Made by a program: the position numbers and the translations under genes
Assembly (NCBI GenBank): GCA_951640165.1
Contig: OX621237.1
Location: forward strand, 6,882,001 to 6,946,000
DNA: 64,000 bases
Source of the DNA: Pseudoips prasinana
Lineage: Eukaryota; Arthropoda; Insecta; Lepidoptera; Nolidae
Reading direction: 5' to 3'
Part shown: piece after piece, positions 1 through 11,605 of the stretch
Position numbering within the stretch: the first letter of the stretch is position 1
Layout of the letters: every line of letters starts with the position of its first letter
The notes under the pieces: generated by a model
Seen by the model: only the letters and a program-made list of their open reading frames with translations
Database searches by the model: none
Told to the model about the DNA's origin: nothing

Positions 1-1117
1 GGTTGGCAATTTCTCAGTCGGAAATTACCATAATAATATGAATCATGAAGACTTCAGGGCTTCAAGGGCTGTCAAAATTTGACAACTATGAAATCATAAG
101 CCCTTTCATCTGGCTCAGAAATAGACTTACGTCTTTGTTTACATAATAGCACTTCTCACTATTTTGCAGGTAGAATGGTTGAAAATGATGTTTACGTAAG
201 ATCAAATAAATCTTGATCCATTATACGTTACTGGAGGGTGCGTAGTTGTAATATTTTAAATGATTTATTCAGTTAAAATAAATTTGAATGTAATCAAGTG
301 ATATCATTGGAATGTTTGATAAAAATACTGAACATTGCCCTATAACATATTGATAATGTATGGAGCAACAAGTTATAATTACCCTCACTTAAATTTAAAC
401 AACTCACTTTAATGATGTCTGAAACTTATCGTATGTGTTGCTGAAAACTGTTAATAAAAAAAACATGAATAACCTTAAAGTGTGAGACTTTTTAAATATG
501 TTTTAAGTATATTGTGTGTAGTAATATACTACACACAATAGGTACATGATATTCTATTAATATAAGAATTTAAATTAGATTCTATAAATATTCTATAAAT
601 ATCAGAATTAGAAGGTTTTTTTTCACATGAATATTAAATATTTGTAGAACCTCCCTTTAAGCTATATAAAATAAGGGTCTTCATAATAAGTTTATTAATC
701 GGCTGATCCGCAATGATGAGGATGCCGTTTAAATTTAATTGCCGTTTAATTTATTACAAAACATAATCTGGAAATGTTATGACGAAATATCTGGGGACAA
801 CTGCTGTCGACAACAATTGGAAAAAAAATGCCAAATAAATAAAGCTTTTATATTCTATTCCCACTTCACCCCAGCCTGGAAATTAAATTAAATGTAGTGA
901 TAAATCTAGAGAGCCGAAGAAAAAATATCTCCAAAATGACTTTGTGTCTGGCGCATCACTTTGATAAATCATACCATCTTAAGTCATCGTTCAAGTTGGC
1001 GGCAAAAATGTTCTTTAACGAAATACGTTTTAGATTGGAAGGTCAAAGGTCACGTGTTAGGTTTTAAGTAATAAATGTCAAGTTACCCAATTGATAGTTG
1101 AGAGGCGACATTAGATC
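1..1117. other. AT-rich stretch without recognisable gene
   Basis: No coding region or clear repeat was recognised apart from the palindrome listed at 510-540. Confidence 0.6.
510..540. repeat. Short perfect palindrome
   Basis: Two 14-bp arms (TATTGTGTGTAGTA and its complement) are separated by a 3-bp loop, ATA. The arms match perfectly. No adjacent gene suggests a terminator role. Confidence 0.85.
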
Positions 1118-1360
1118 TGGGGGGACAATGTCACACAGATCATCCTAGCCCCAAACTAAGCAAAGCTTGTACTATGGGTATCAGGCGACGATGTACATAC
1201 TTATATAGATAGATAAATACTTATATACATAGAAAACATCCATGACTCAGAAACAAATATTCGTGTTCATCACACAAATATTTGCACTTACCGGGATTCG
1301 AACCCAGGACCACCAGCTTTGTAGGCAGGAGCACTACCAACTAGGCTATGGTGACCGTCA
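1118..1360 (-). mobile_element. SINE-2, tRNA-derived SINE with intact head
   Basis: On the minus strand the element starts with a tRNA-like head: an A-box-like TAGCCTAGTTGG and a B-box GGTTCGAATCC near 1292-1302. A body follows with AAATATTTGTGTGATGAACA and a 3' part near AAGCTTTGCTTAGTTTGGGG. The same body recurs at 14.4, 49.6, 52.3, 54.9 and 58.1 kb, which shows it is a dispersed SINE rather than a functional tRNA gene. Confidence 0.8.
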
Positions 1361-1504
1361 TCGTTTATCGCGATAAATATAAGAAAACAGTTGAATGCGG
1401 GTAGCGGTAGAATAACGGAATTTGCGGATTTCCTTATTTATTTATTTGTTTACCATTATCTATTAGTGGTAATATTTCGGCTGACATGATGATGATACTA
1501 AAAT

Positions 1505-1634
1505 CATCATCATCATCATCATCATATCAGCCGAAAGACGTCCACTGCTGGACAAAGGCCTCCCCCAAAGATCTCCACAATTGCCGGTCTTGCGCTATCC
1601 GCATCCAGCGATTTCCAGCGACCCGCACAAGATC
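1505..1634 (-). mobile_element. 5'-truncated RTE LINE 3' end with target duplication
   Basis: Read on the minus strand this is the terminal 130 bp of an RTE LINE: sequence encoding the usual QDR-W-SLGEAFVQQWTS-like C-terminus, followed by a GATGAT tail. The 10-bp target duplication ATACTAAAAT lies at 1495-1504 and 1635-1644. Immediately to the left, 1477-1494 resembles the same LINE terminus in the opposite orientation, so the two tails can fold into a hairpin. Confidence 0.8.
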
Positions 1635-1644
1635 ATACTAAAAT

Positions 1645-2309
1645 ACAAAATAAAAACTAAATTAAAAATAAAACCGTTGTCTATAAAAACGTATCCTTTA
1701 CTTTTCTTAATAGAGCGGCAATAGTTATCAATTTCTGTTGCATGTTTAAAGTACCCCCGTAAACACAGGTAGTACTTAAAGTGTTAAAATAATCATTCAT
1801 GAGTCTCAATAATACCTTGTTTTAATGCTTTGAGTATATAGTCATAATATATCTGTATTAATTATAAATACTGTTTTAAACAACATTTATCCGACTTAAA
1901 CGTTTATTTTTAATTACTTAAAAATATTAAATGAGCCCTATAAAATAAATAAAAATAAAAACGTTTTTATTCACATATACTTATTTAAAGAAGCATTTGT
2001 AAATACTCAGATAATTAATGATAATTACAAATATTAATTCTAGGTTAATTCTAGATTATTAGATCGTGACTTATATTTAATCATAACTTATATTTAATAA
2101 CTTAATTTATGATTTATCTACCCTATCGAATAAAAAGCATTGTCCAAATGAACAACGGAGAAATCGCGTTACATACTTAAACAAATACGTCTAACCTTGT
2201 CCTTTTTAGAATCGATGAAATATTGGTTATATTAAATCGTATACCCCTTATGTAACTAGGTGCCTACTATATATAGGTAGGTGTAGAAATTCAGTCGGTT
2301 TCTGTTAAG
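1645..2309. other. AT-rich stretch with a LINE-K 3' end fragment
   Basis: Bases about 1944-2010 resemble, on the minus strand, the 3' terminus of the LINE-K family seen at 13.7 and 27.55 kb (GTGAATAAAAAC-like signal). Nothing else was recognised. Confidence 0.45.
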
Positions 2310-2600
2310 TTCTGCGATTGTAACTAGAGCATTTTGTCAAATACAGCACCATCAGGGTTGAGGTTACAGGGATCGGGATGGGTGGGGGTGGTAACTAGGG
2401 ATGGGGTGGCCCTGTCGCGCCAGTTTCCCAGCCCCCGGAGCGGCGCATAGACCGAAATGTGCCGCCGATAAACCAGCCGCCAAAAACATGAACTTATTTT
2501 TTTCGGTTTGTGCAGAGTAGGTTTGGTAGACGTGGCATTTTATGTGTTTGTCGCTCTAGATCTTCGGGAATGCTGTTTTTTCAGCGGCAATTTGTTTGTT
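2310..2600. other. GC-richer single-copy patch
   Basis: A patch with G-runs and several CpGs (around 2380-2480) stands out from the AT-rich surroundings. It is not seen again in the window. It could be a promoter or noncoding exon of a host gene, but no open frame or splice pair supports that. Confidence 0.3.
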
Positions 2601-2707
2601 GTAGCTACTGTATTGGGAGAATATAATCAGCTTGTTTGCTAACGAAAGAAAGTAAACTTATAAAACAATGGACATAACACCGACCTTTTGGTTTTTAACC
2701 TTCTTCA

Positions 2708-3018
2708 TCTATACATATAATAAAATCGTAGGAAAATCATAACTGTACATTGAATATTTTTTTAAAAGATACTTGTGGCGTGTTTACAATCGATAGCGAA
2801 GCTAAAAATATAGTTTTACGAATTTTTGTCGGTTTGTCTGTATGTATGTCCGGGCTAAACTCAAAAAGTACTGCATGGATTTACTTAAAATTTTGCATGA
2901 ATATTACTAAGAGGTCGGGTCAACATATAGGCAACATATTATCACGCTATCACCTACGGGGGATGAGCTGTGAAAATTTGTAAAATTTAACGCGGGTAAA
3001 ACCGCGTGGCACAGCTAG
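2708..3018 (+). mobile_element. HelA non-autonomous Helitron
   Basis: The element runs from TC in TCTATACATATAATAAAATC to CTAG, with the 3' hairpin CGCGG-GTAAAA-CCGCG just upstream. The flanking bases are A (2707) and T (3019), as expected for Helitron insertion between A and T without target duplication. Several sister copies share both ends. It encodes no Rep/helicase and must depend on proteins supplied elsewhere. Confidence 0.85.
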
Positions 3019-3350
3019 TTAGGATATACAACAGTCAGTTTTTAATACACTAACCTTTATTAAACTTGTGTGTATTTGCTTCATTTGGGTTGTAAAAGCT
3101 TGGTTCATCATATTTGAATACGTGCATTTTCACTCGCCAAATATGACCAAACCCTGAGCTTAGTTTGGTCAATAAATCAACAACAATCTATCCAGCGTGA
3201 TAATGTTGCCAGCCTTTTCCACACATTTTCCTACGACGATGTGGTGATTATTTTAATATGCGCCACCTAAGAGTTTAATTAATGAGAGATTTAAAAAAAA
3301 ATTTTTTCAACATATAGGTAACTGACTTTTACAATTTGTCTACCAGGTTG
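3019..3350. other. AT-rich spacer
   Basis: Nothing recognised. Confidence 0.5.
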
Positions 3351-4064
3351 AATCCAGGCCATGGCGGTCAGCCTCAAAGCAAACTTTATAGTGCGTAAGT
3401 GTGTGTGGAAACACTGGTGGACTTTCTATATTCCTGAAGTTTTGGCGCCAACGCGGAAAAAGACGCATCGAGGCTATGTTTTATTTTCAAAAACTGGTGT
3501 AAATTCGAGTTTTATGTGTAAATATGGTGGATTTTTAAACATAACATCTTCGACAACGTACACAAGTGGAGGAAAGTGCGATATTGCCGTGAGTTGTGAT
3601 TTTCCGTGTTGTAACCAAAACTCCTTAAAAGCCTCTAGTAAAGTCTGCACTGCTTTACTGGGGTTGGACAAGGACTATGTATGACTTAACTGTGACGGAC
3701 TTTACTTGACAATGACGGAAATAAATGATATAAAAATATATTTACTGAAGGCTCATTAGGCCAAAGAAGCCAGAGCCGTAAAACGGAATAAAAAAAGAAT
3801 CTATATTCCTTCACTTTCTTAATTCGGTAGGATAGCTAGACAGGACCGACAGCTTTACGTGCTCTCCAAAGCAACGGGGGTGTTACACCTACATATTCCA
3901 GACTTACTAGAAACGTAGTATCACAGAAACACAACTCCGAACTGATACTAAACATTTCTCTTAGCGAAAAAGTAATATCATGTTTTTTGGACTGTAACCG
4001 AGATTTGAACCTAGGACCTCGTCACCGGTTGAATACGCTCCCTCTAGACCAACGAGGCAGTCAA
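3351..4064 (-). mobile_element. SINE-1 copy split by a younger insertion
   Basis: The right half (3811-4064) carries, on the minus strand, the tRNA-like head (GCCTCGTTGGTCTAGAGG and a B-box-like AGGTTCAAATCTC). The left part (3351-3435) is the distal end seen also at 5.6 and 18.4 kb. The two parts are contiguous once the inserted element at 3436-3799 and its duplicated 11-bp target are removed. The insertion is therefore younger than this SINE. Confidence 0.75.
3436..3799 (+). mobile_element. Unnamed retroposed element (copy 1)
   Basis: This 364-bp insertion lies inside a SINE-1 copy and is flanked by an exact 11-bp target duplication, TCTATATTCCT (3425-3435 and 3800-3810). Its right end is A-rich (AATAAAAAAAGAA), so the sense strand is plus and the mechanism looks like target-primed retroposition. 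A diverged copy lies inverted at 56.03-56.40 kb with its own 11-bp duplication. No tRNA-like A and B boxes were recognised. It may be an unclassified SINE or a processed pseudogene of a small transcript. The 107-codon frame across its left boundary is not a gene. Confidence 0.7.
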
Positions 4065-4117
4065 TTACACAATTAATAGAAACCACATAGGTACCTATGA
4101 TTCATATAAATTGATTT

Positions 4118-4235
4118 ACATACATAGGTAGATTTACGCCTCTTTCCCAGAGGGGTAGGCAGAGACAACGGATTTTTATTAGTCACGATGTTTGCACACC
4201 TCTTTTGCCTCGTTTACTGTCATTATATTATTATT
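4118..4235 (-). mobile_element. LINE-F 3' end
   Basis: On the minus strand this matches the LINE-F terminus seen at 44.4, 51.5, 53.6 and 60.6 kb: sequence for a VCKDRDKWKSVV-like C-terminus, then a short ATGT-type tail. It is 5'-truncated. Confidence 0.7.
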
Positions 4236-4368
4236 AATACGTTGATTTAAAGTCTATAGATATACAACTTGTATTTGCATAATTATCTTTAGTTTATTAA
4301 ATATCATTCATTTTAGTTAATTCAAATGTAAAAGTGCAATTATCTAATTCGACTGCAAATTACTTCAT

Positions 4369-4421
4369 GATTATTTTTCAATAACTTAATGGTAGGTTAA
4401 TTAAGTTATTGAAAAATAATC
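4369..4421. repeat. Long perfect hairpin
   Basis: Two perfect 20-bp arms (4369-4388 and 4402-4421) are separated by a 13-bp loop. The arm begins GATTATTTTTCAATAACTTA. No transposon ends were recognised around it. Confidence 0.85.
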
Positions 4422-5608
4422 AATCATAATTCAAAATAGTTAACTTATTATATATATAATCTGTTTCATAGCTCTTCAATCGCGTCAATAACTTTATTTA
4501 TGCTTACCAAGAATCTAAAAGATTTATTGCTAACAAAAAATAGGCTTCACAAAAGAAAATTCAATGGTCTACGCTGTATGCAGGGCGGAATAACTTATAG
4601 GGACATAAGCGTTGAAAATTGAGGCCGCCCATTCTGATATTGAGGAAAACTGACTCCAGACACGCACTGAAACTCACGCTAGTCCAGTTTTGTCCCCCAC
4701 TATGAAAAACCAAACGACATTTTCTGTAACGACGGTATCGATAGAAACCGAAACCACCGGTAAGCCATAAGCAAACATTTCGCTCTAAATATTCAGTGAG
4801 TTGTCAATGTATTCGTAAAATTTGATAAGGTCGGTCTTTTGCGTACATGTACAATAATAATCTGATATTCTCCAACTTTCTATTACGGGCGATTATATAT
4901 TCTACGATGAAGCAATAAGGATCAGAATCGCATGAATTTAATATTCCAAGATGGTTATAGGGCTTCCTAGGAGCAGTTTTGGAGGTTTCATCGCCTAGTT
5001 ATAGCCGTTATAGCTCTAAGGTACATGGTAACATAACTTTTGATGTAAACAATATAATATCTAATTATTACATCGAGATGAGTTGGTTTAAATACAATGT
5101 TACTCGGTGGTACAAAGGGTTTATTTGATGATCCTGATACGGTTTGTTGTCAACTCTGGCCCATTTGAATATTGTTTCTGAATATTGTTTCTTGTTTACA
5201 TAATACCTATCTATAGACTAGTTTCTAGTACGAGTATTCTGCATCGTTATGACATAGAACACAATATTCAATTTTAGAAACAATTACAAAAAAAAAAAAA
5301 AATTGAAACTTGACGCCCCATTCAGATTATTATATTAAGGAACAGAATGGATAATCGCAGCTGAAAATGATTTAATCTGTTCCATCCACTGTCTTTCTAC
5401 CTTCCGGTTCTACCACGCGATGGGTCCAAGTGTAGGAATAGTTTATTGTGTTGCCAAACAACGTTATACAAGGATTTAGATACTCACTCGAAATTGGCTA
5501 ACAGCTCTCTATCAACAAAATAAAGATACGAAAAAAAAATTGTTCCTTTTTCAAGAAAGTGTTCCAAGTTTATTTCATTACGGTAATGTCCACAAAGCCC
5601 AATTTTAA
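4422..5608. other. Stretch without recognisable gene
   Basis: Mostly AT-rich, with a more balanced patch at about 4600-4800 and an A-run near 5288. No coding region or known repeat was recognised. Confidence 0.5.
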
Positions 5609-5797
5609 CCACGGCGGCCAGTCTCAATGGAGATTAGCCAACTGCGCAGGACATATTATATAGTGCACAAGTGTGTGCGCAAACACGTGGGCACTTTCTA
5701 TTCCATCACTCTCATGATCCGATGGGACGACTAGCGACACGACCGTAGAGAGGTCAGGCACGACGACCGACGGTTTTACGTGTCTAGCTATGTTGGA
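5609..5797 (-). mobile_element. SINE-1 fragment lacking its tRNA head
   Basis: It contains the SINE-1 distal part (CGGCCAGTCTCAATGGAGA, GTGCACAAGTGTGTGCGC, ATGATCCGATGGGACGAC) in the same order as at 18.4 kb. It stops before the tRNA-like head that would lie to its right. Confidence 0.75.
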
Positions 5798-7076
5798 TAC
5801 TAGTATTGTAAATATCTGTATATGTCAGTGTACAGTGTTAAATCGATTTGTCAATTCGATTAATCGGATTTAAAACAGAAGCACATTTATCCTTATCTTT
5901 CTTTTATAAATCTATTTCTTTCATTCTCATCATTCATTTAAATACCTAACTTAACGCTATGAATATCCTAATACTCGGAATAATAACCACTAGAGTTAGG
6001 TTACTGACGCAGCTTCTTTAACAACTGAATCGCCAGTACATTTGGATTTACATAACTAAAAATTATGTCTACTACCCTAAATCTAATTAATGCAACAAAA
6101 GAAAAACGCGCGGCCTTGAAATAATGACGCGTACACATTAGCGGAAAACGCGCTTCAAACGTCGCGAAACGTTGGCAGCAAATTGATAGCGACCTGCAAG
6201 TAGACGCAGGTATTGCCCTCCCCATACCATTGCAAGGCTACCCAGGGCCGCTCTCGCCGTAGCCATGGCGATCGCGCTCGTTGCGATAGTGACAACCTCC
6301 TCCCACCCCACCCGTACCGCTTATTGCGGGCTCTTTTCAATTCGCCTTCAATGGCGGCTAAATCTTTACCTGAAGGCCGATGTTAGGGATACAGCCCTGG
6401 GCTGAGCTCTGATTCTGTGATATTTTCAGTGCTTTCATGTGAGACACGTTTTGGGGCCGAGGAAGATTTTAACGATTACATAACTGTTGGATGTCGGTAT
6501 GATTTCTAAACGATTTGTTGATAGAAAATATTAGGCTGCTGTTTCATAGACATACATAGTCACCGTAATAATTATAGAAAAATGTATATGATATTTTGAA
6601 TGTAGAATATTCTGAAATAATATCGTGTTTTTATTAATAAAAAAACAATGTTTATTAATAATAAAAATGTTATCTTTTGTTAGATCGGTAGTTTATCGGG
6701 TAGTGGATCGTTATCAATTGTAGATAAAGGAAGGAATCTGACAAATCTTATTATATCAAGGTTGTTAGATACGAGGTCACTGCGATCTACTAATAGTGTG
6801 TTCGAAAAATGGTGATCACTAGTACGAGTATGGTCCAATTTATTAAAATATTAGTCTCTATATAATATAAACAAATGTATTAACTAATTCAAATATTTTA
6901 TAGAATTGACAAACTGATGTTCTACATTCTATAAGATACTTCGATAATGCTCCATAATGTTGAAATTTATATTTAGTGTGAACGGGCAGTTAAATAATAG
7001 TATTATTTGTTTGTTTGCCCAATACATTATGTTTGCATATTCTACGAGTCCAAGGTACCAGTTTTAGTCCAGTGTA
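5798..7076. other. Stretch with a CpG-richer patch at about 6100-6430
   Basis: The patch is single-copy in this window and contains many CpGs. On the minus strand it includes CTTCAG-GTAAAG, which fits a donor splice site, near 6365-6380. It is a weak candidate for a promoter or 5' noncoding exon. The overlapping minus-strand frames of 61-74 codons show no recognisable domain. The rest is AT-rich. Confidence 0.3.
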
Positions 7077-7124
7077 TTTTGCCAGTAATCGAACGTGAGC
7101 CGTTCGATAAGTTACTGGCAAAAC
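7077..7124. repeat. Imperfect hairpin
   Basis: Arms TTTTGCCAGTAA-TCGAACG and CGTTCGA-TAAG-TTACTGGCAAAA pair with a small internal bulge. Function unknown. Confidence 0.7.
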
Positions 7125-7911
7125 AAGAAAGTCACTAACTATAGACCTTATAACAAGGCTTAAGGTCCAAAGCTGTGCTCAGAGTGCCATCACTGTCAGA
7201 TCGAATCACATAACAGTATGTCGAAAGCTGTAACCATAGAAACCGTCTTAGCTCGAAGAACCGTTAAAATAAAGAGGCGGTGCCATTTTACTTCTGGAAC
7301 CGACAATCGTGGAAGCCAAAACGCGCCTTCGCTGCGTCTTACAGTTCCCACGGTAGACCGGACAATATGAAAATGTTACGGAAAGTGTTAAGCCCAGCAC
7401 GTCCAGAGCAGTTAACGTCTTTCGGGAGGCATAATGATTGCTATACTTAATTCTATATTTTACCGATATAATTGAAATCTAAACCGAAACCGATAGAATT
7501 GTCCTAATACAGATGTTTTAAAAACATTTATATTTATAATAAACGTGCCGCAAAAACAAGCACAACATTATCATTTAATATTCACATAAGATTTTAAGAT
7601 CAAAAGCTACACTTTTTACCTTTCTATAAATAGTATTATTTTGAACAAAGAAACTCCACAAAATATATGAGAGACTTTTTCTCGTTTTAGATCAGGATTC
7701 GTTTATATTTATAAACTGTTCAAATAAAATATTACGTAGGTATATGAAAAAAAAATCTAGGAATACACCCTTTGCATTCTTGTAAGCATTCTTACAAATT
7801 TATATTGAATCACTTCTCTTTAATACTAATAATTCTTGTGACCTCGAACTTCTTATGTTTGTTAACATCAGAAACTAGTGTGTATCTAAATATTATTATT
7901 GCTACTTAATT
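7125..7911. other. Stretch without recognisable gene
   Basis: A balanced patch at 7170-7430 precedes AT-rich DNA. Nothing was recognised. Confidence 0.5.
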
Positions 7912-8140
7912 AAGGAACATGTCTGTCGCATGCCGGACGAGCTGTGGGCACGCAAAGCTCATGATTGGTACCCTGAAACAGTGACACGGGGTCGCGGCAG
8001 ACCACGAAGGAGATGGCGGGACGAACTGGATGTCTTCCTTGAGAATTGGAAAGAGATGGCACACAGTCGTGAGCGTTGGAAAGAATGGAGGGAGGCCTTT
8101 GCCAAGCAGTGGGACAATAAAGGCTAATAAAAAAAAAAAT
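7912..8140 (+). pseudogene. LINE reverse-transcriptase C-terminal fragment
   Basis: An open frame entering without a natural start encodes CRMPDELWARKAHDWYP, then GRGRPRRRWRDEL and SRERWKEWREAFAKQW, ending at TAA followed by an A-run at 8130-8139. The GRP-RRW-D and R-W-EA spacing is what I expect at the C-terminus of RTE-like LINE polyproteins. The endonuclease and reverse-transcriptase domains are absent, so this is a 5'-truncated dead copy. It differs from the GATGAT-tailed RTE ends elsewhere in the window in sequence and in having a poly-A tail. Confidence 0.75.
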
Positions 8141-9789
8141 TAAGGAACGTTTTCGCTGAGTTTATTTAGTGTTGTTTGAACAAGTTCGAGTTATCGTTAA
8201 AGTAAGTATATAATATAAACTCGATAATTTGAAATTACTAATTAAGTTCACGGAAATTAAATGTTCAGAGAAGTAGGTTTCTGAATAAAGCCTATTTGAT
8301 TAGTTAGAATAAATCTGGAAATAAAAAAAGTAATTTTTCTTTCTTTATTTATAACTAAAGGGTTGGCTTCGTCCGGTTTACATAATAACACATATGTTTA
8401 CATAATATATAGCCTTTATTAGATTTAAAATTATGTTTCAAATATTTTTTATATTTAAATTATAAAAAGAGGCATCCTTTGCATGTTTTGTTGTAGGAGG
8501 TGAGCCCATACAAATATCAAAATTCTTATGTCATATGAGTAGATGTTAATTTTAATATTATATTATTTATTATTATTTTCTATACACATATTGCAAAGGT
8601 AAAGTTTGATGTAGAAAATGCTCTCTGTATCAAGTCAAGTTAATACAGCAAGTATAAAGATTATACCATACAATACTAAATTCTTTTGCTTAGCAAGTAG
8701 TGAAGATGATGTTATAAAAATCACCGCAGCTATGTCCAAACAATATTTATAACATGAATCATAGCTTGACGTAGTATTTATATCGTTTTATAGATTATGT
8801 TTTATTTTTGTTCCTAAATATGCTTTATATCAAAATATCTGAAGTTCATAGTATATGATTACATAATAGAATGGTGTACCCGTTTCAAGTGCGTCTCTGT
8901 TCAGCCAGCATACTTAAGTAGCAGTGTGCTATTTGTGCGTGCCGGGCCTCCGAATTTAGTGCGTATCTCTACAAGCCACTAATATTACACTAGGCCGCTC
9001 CCCGATAACTCAGCGTTGTGTCGTTTTCCTAATACTAATACTAACGGTCTTTCAATGTGAGAACGGGATGGGAATACAATAGACACTTACCTTATATGGG
9101 AGTAAACTTGCCTTGCTATTTATCATTAGTACATGAAAATCCAGTCCAAAGAGGTATTCATTGTGTTCCGTCGTCAATATATATCAACGCTACCAACCGT
9201 TAATCGAAGACTATGCCCAACCTGCTGCTTTTATTCTGACCTAAAGATATGTTTGTCGTTATCACTCTCGAAGAACTTGTACCTTCACCTTATAATATCA
9301 TAATTATGTATGATATTCCAGCATATAAGTAAGGTTGCTGGAACTCTTCGAGGGAATAGAAAAGTCTGCAATGCCTTTGTATCTTATGTTCAGGTATTCC
9401 GTCTAATCTACTTATATAGAGACTTTTCTTCTATTCTTTTTCCCAATTATATTGGGATCAGCTCACAGTCTGATAAACCAAAATTAATCAAGTGATCGCT
9501 ATCTAACCTTGCTAATAAATCATAGCGGAACAGTACCAGGTAAACTGTGTGGTTAAATCAATTTTTTTTTCAAGGCACTAATGGCAACAGTGGTACAAAA
9601 TAAAAAGACACAGAGCGGTTAGAAGGCAAGTGCCAAGGACTCGTTTCAACTGTTCCTGAGATTTGTAGAGTGAGAACGGTTTTATAACACGAATTGTTGC
9701 AAGAGTATTCCAGTATTTTAAGTCGCTTACCAAGTAACTGTTTATTATATTTGCAAGTTAGACTCCACGTGCTAATATTGTTTATATAT
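8141..9789. other. AT-rich stretch without recognisable gene
   Basis: No coding region was recognised. A somewhat GC-richer segment lies at 8880-9100. Frames of 61-92 codons at 9310-9495 and 9570-9848 show no recognisable motif. Confidence 0.5.
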
Positions 9790-10087
9790 ACAAAAAATAG
9801 CAGTTGTTCAAAGTACGTTACTGTACTTTGAAGCCAGCCAAGCAGCATCTTGCTATATGTGTGGTAGAATAGTTAAATTATACAAATTGCGTTGGCATTT
9901 TATGAAATATCTGCTTGTTATGTGTGCCAGCCAGGCTTCTAAGTGCTTAAATAATTTCACTATTCAATAGTATTATTTCAATAATAGCACTCTTTACAAG
10001 TACGTCCCTGTACTTCTTCTCATGCCAAGTAGCTGCTAGCTATTTCTACGAACAGGGCCCCTGAACGTCTGTTGCCGTAGACACTTC

Positions 10088-10105
10088 CACTATGATATCA
10101 TAGTG
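10088..10105. repeat. Perfect 18-bp palindrome
   Basis: CACTATGATATCATAGTG is fully self-complementary with no loop. It sits in DNA that appears to be the degenerate edge of the satellite to the right. Confidence 0.8.
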
Positions 10106-10436
10106 TCAGTAGATTGCAGTAGAATAATACAAATCTTCCCAAATAATATAGACGTCGTTGTCACGTTATACATACGTAATATACGAGTATATGAATCTCC
10201 TAGTAAACAACATTTCTAGCTGAATACGAACCACGGTACAGATCGAGGCGGTAGTCATAAATCGTTGTGACTGCCATGTATGTTTTGTGTACAGCTTCAT
10301 AAGGTCGTTTCTCATCTGACTTCTACATATTCTGTGTTAATATTACTGATGCAAGTGGTCTATAGAACTAGACCATTTTGCAGTCATTATAGGTACGTTA
10401 CTGTATTCCATACTTTTTAGAGTGAAAACTAACCAA

Positions 10437-10566
10437 GAACAAAAAGCGTGAAACTCGCGTCATCGCCACCGCACGCTACCCATGAGCTATACTGTGTATA
10501 TATGTGTACTTTTTGGGTTAGCAAAAAGCGTGAAACTCGCGTCATCATGTCACGTAGCTCATGGGA
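10437..10566. repeat. Local direct-plus-inverted repeat
   Basis: AAAAAGCGTGAAACTCGCGT occurs twice (about 10440 and 10524). Each copy is followed by opposite-orientation copies of CCCATGAGCTA and TAGCTCATGGG. This unit is separate from the A/B satellite monomers. Confidence 0.7.
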
Positions 10567-11605
10567 AAGCTATATGTATAACTATTATATTGTAGATTAG
10601 AAGTGTAAAACATAGTTTTCACTTCTGTCGGTTGTCCCCAAAGACAGTCCCGTATTTTACGCCAGTTAGTATTCTGTATACTAGATATTTTGTGTCAACA
10701 TCAACTGCTCTATAGAACTAGTGACCTGGGTTTAATGAACTAATTTATTTTAGAGTTCTCCAGTAGCATGTCTTTGTGGTTACGTCACTGTATTCAATAT
10801 TTTTTAAGAAGACTCTTTTTTGTGTATTAGATATTCTGTGCTAATATTATTGGCGCAAATTCTCTATAGAACTATTGAAATGGGTTTACTGAACTTATTT
10901 ATTATACAGTTCTGTAGTGGAATATCATTGTAGTTACATCACTACAATGTTTGATGATGTTTTTTTTCTATAATAATCTTATCAATGCCAGTAACCTAGT
11001 ACACTAGTTGTATCTAGCACATCGATAGAAGTAGTGCACAGGGTTTTCTTATTTAATTATCTAACAGTTTAGCAAGGGAATGTCAATGCAGTATCGTCAC
11101 TATATTTGACGCTTTCTATATATTTGCGTTTATTTTCTATGAACTAGATATTCTATGACAATATTATTGTTGCAAGTGCTCTATAGAACAAGTGGATTGT
11201 GTTTACTGAACTTATTTATTTATGGTTTTGTGGTGGAGTGTCATTGTGGTTACGTCACTATATTAAATTTTTGTAGATGTTTATTTTCTATAATAATATT
11301 ATCAATGCCAGTAACCTAGTTCTCTAGTTTTATCTAGCACATCGATAGAACTAGTGCACTGGGTTTTTTTATCTAATTATCTTACAGTTTAGCAAGGGAA
11401 TGTCAATGCAGTATCGTCACTATAGTTGACGCTTTCTATGGAGTTTCTTTTCTATGAACTAGATATTCTATGACAATATTATTGTTGCAAGTGCTCTATA
11501 GAACTAGTGGAATGTGTTTACTGAACTTATTTATTTATAGTTCTGTGGTGGAGTGTCATTGTGGTTACGTCACAATATTCAATATTTAAAGATGTTTATT
11601 TTCTA

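Noticed and set aside
3361..3684. 107-codon frame starting in SINE-1 and running through the inserted element, plus the 65-codon frame on the other strand
   Set aside because: It crosses a transposon boundary and is broken by a frameshift in the second copy; substitutions between copies show no synonymous bias in either direction.
6001..6340. Overlapping minus-strand frames of 61-74 codons in a CpG-rich patch
   Set aside because: Basic, low-information translations expected from GC-rich noncoding DNA; only the patch itself is noted.
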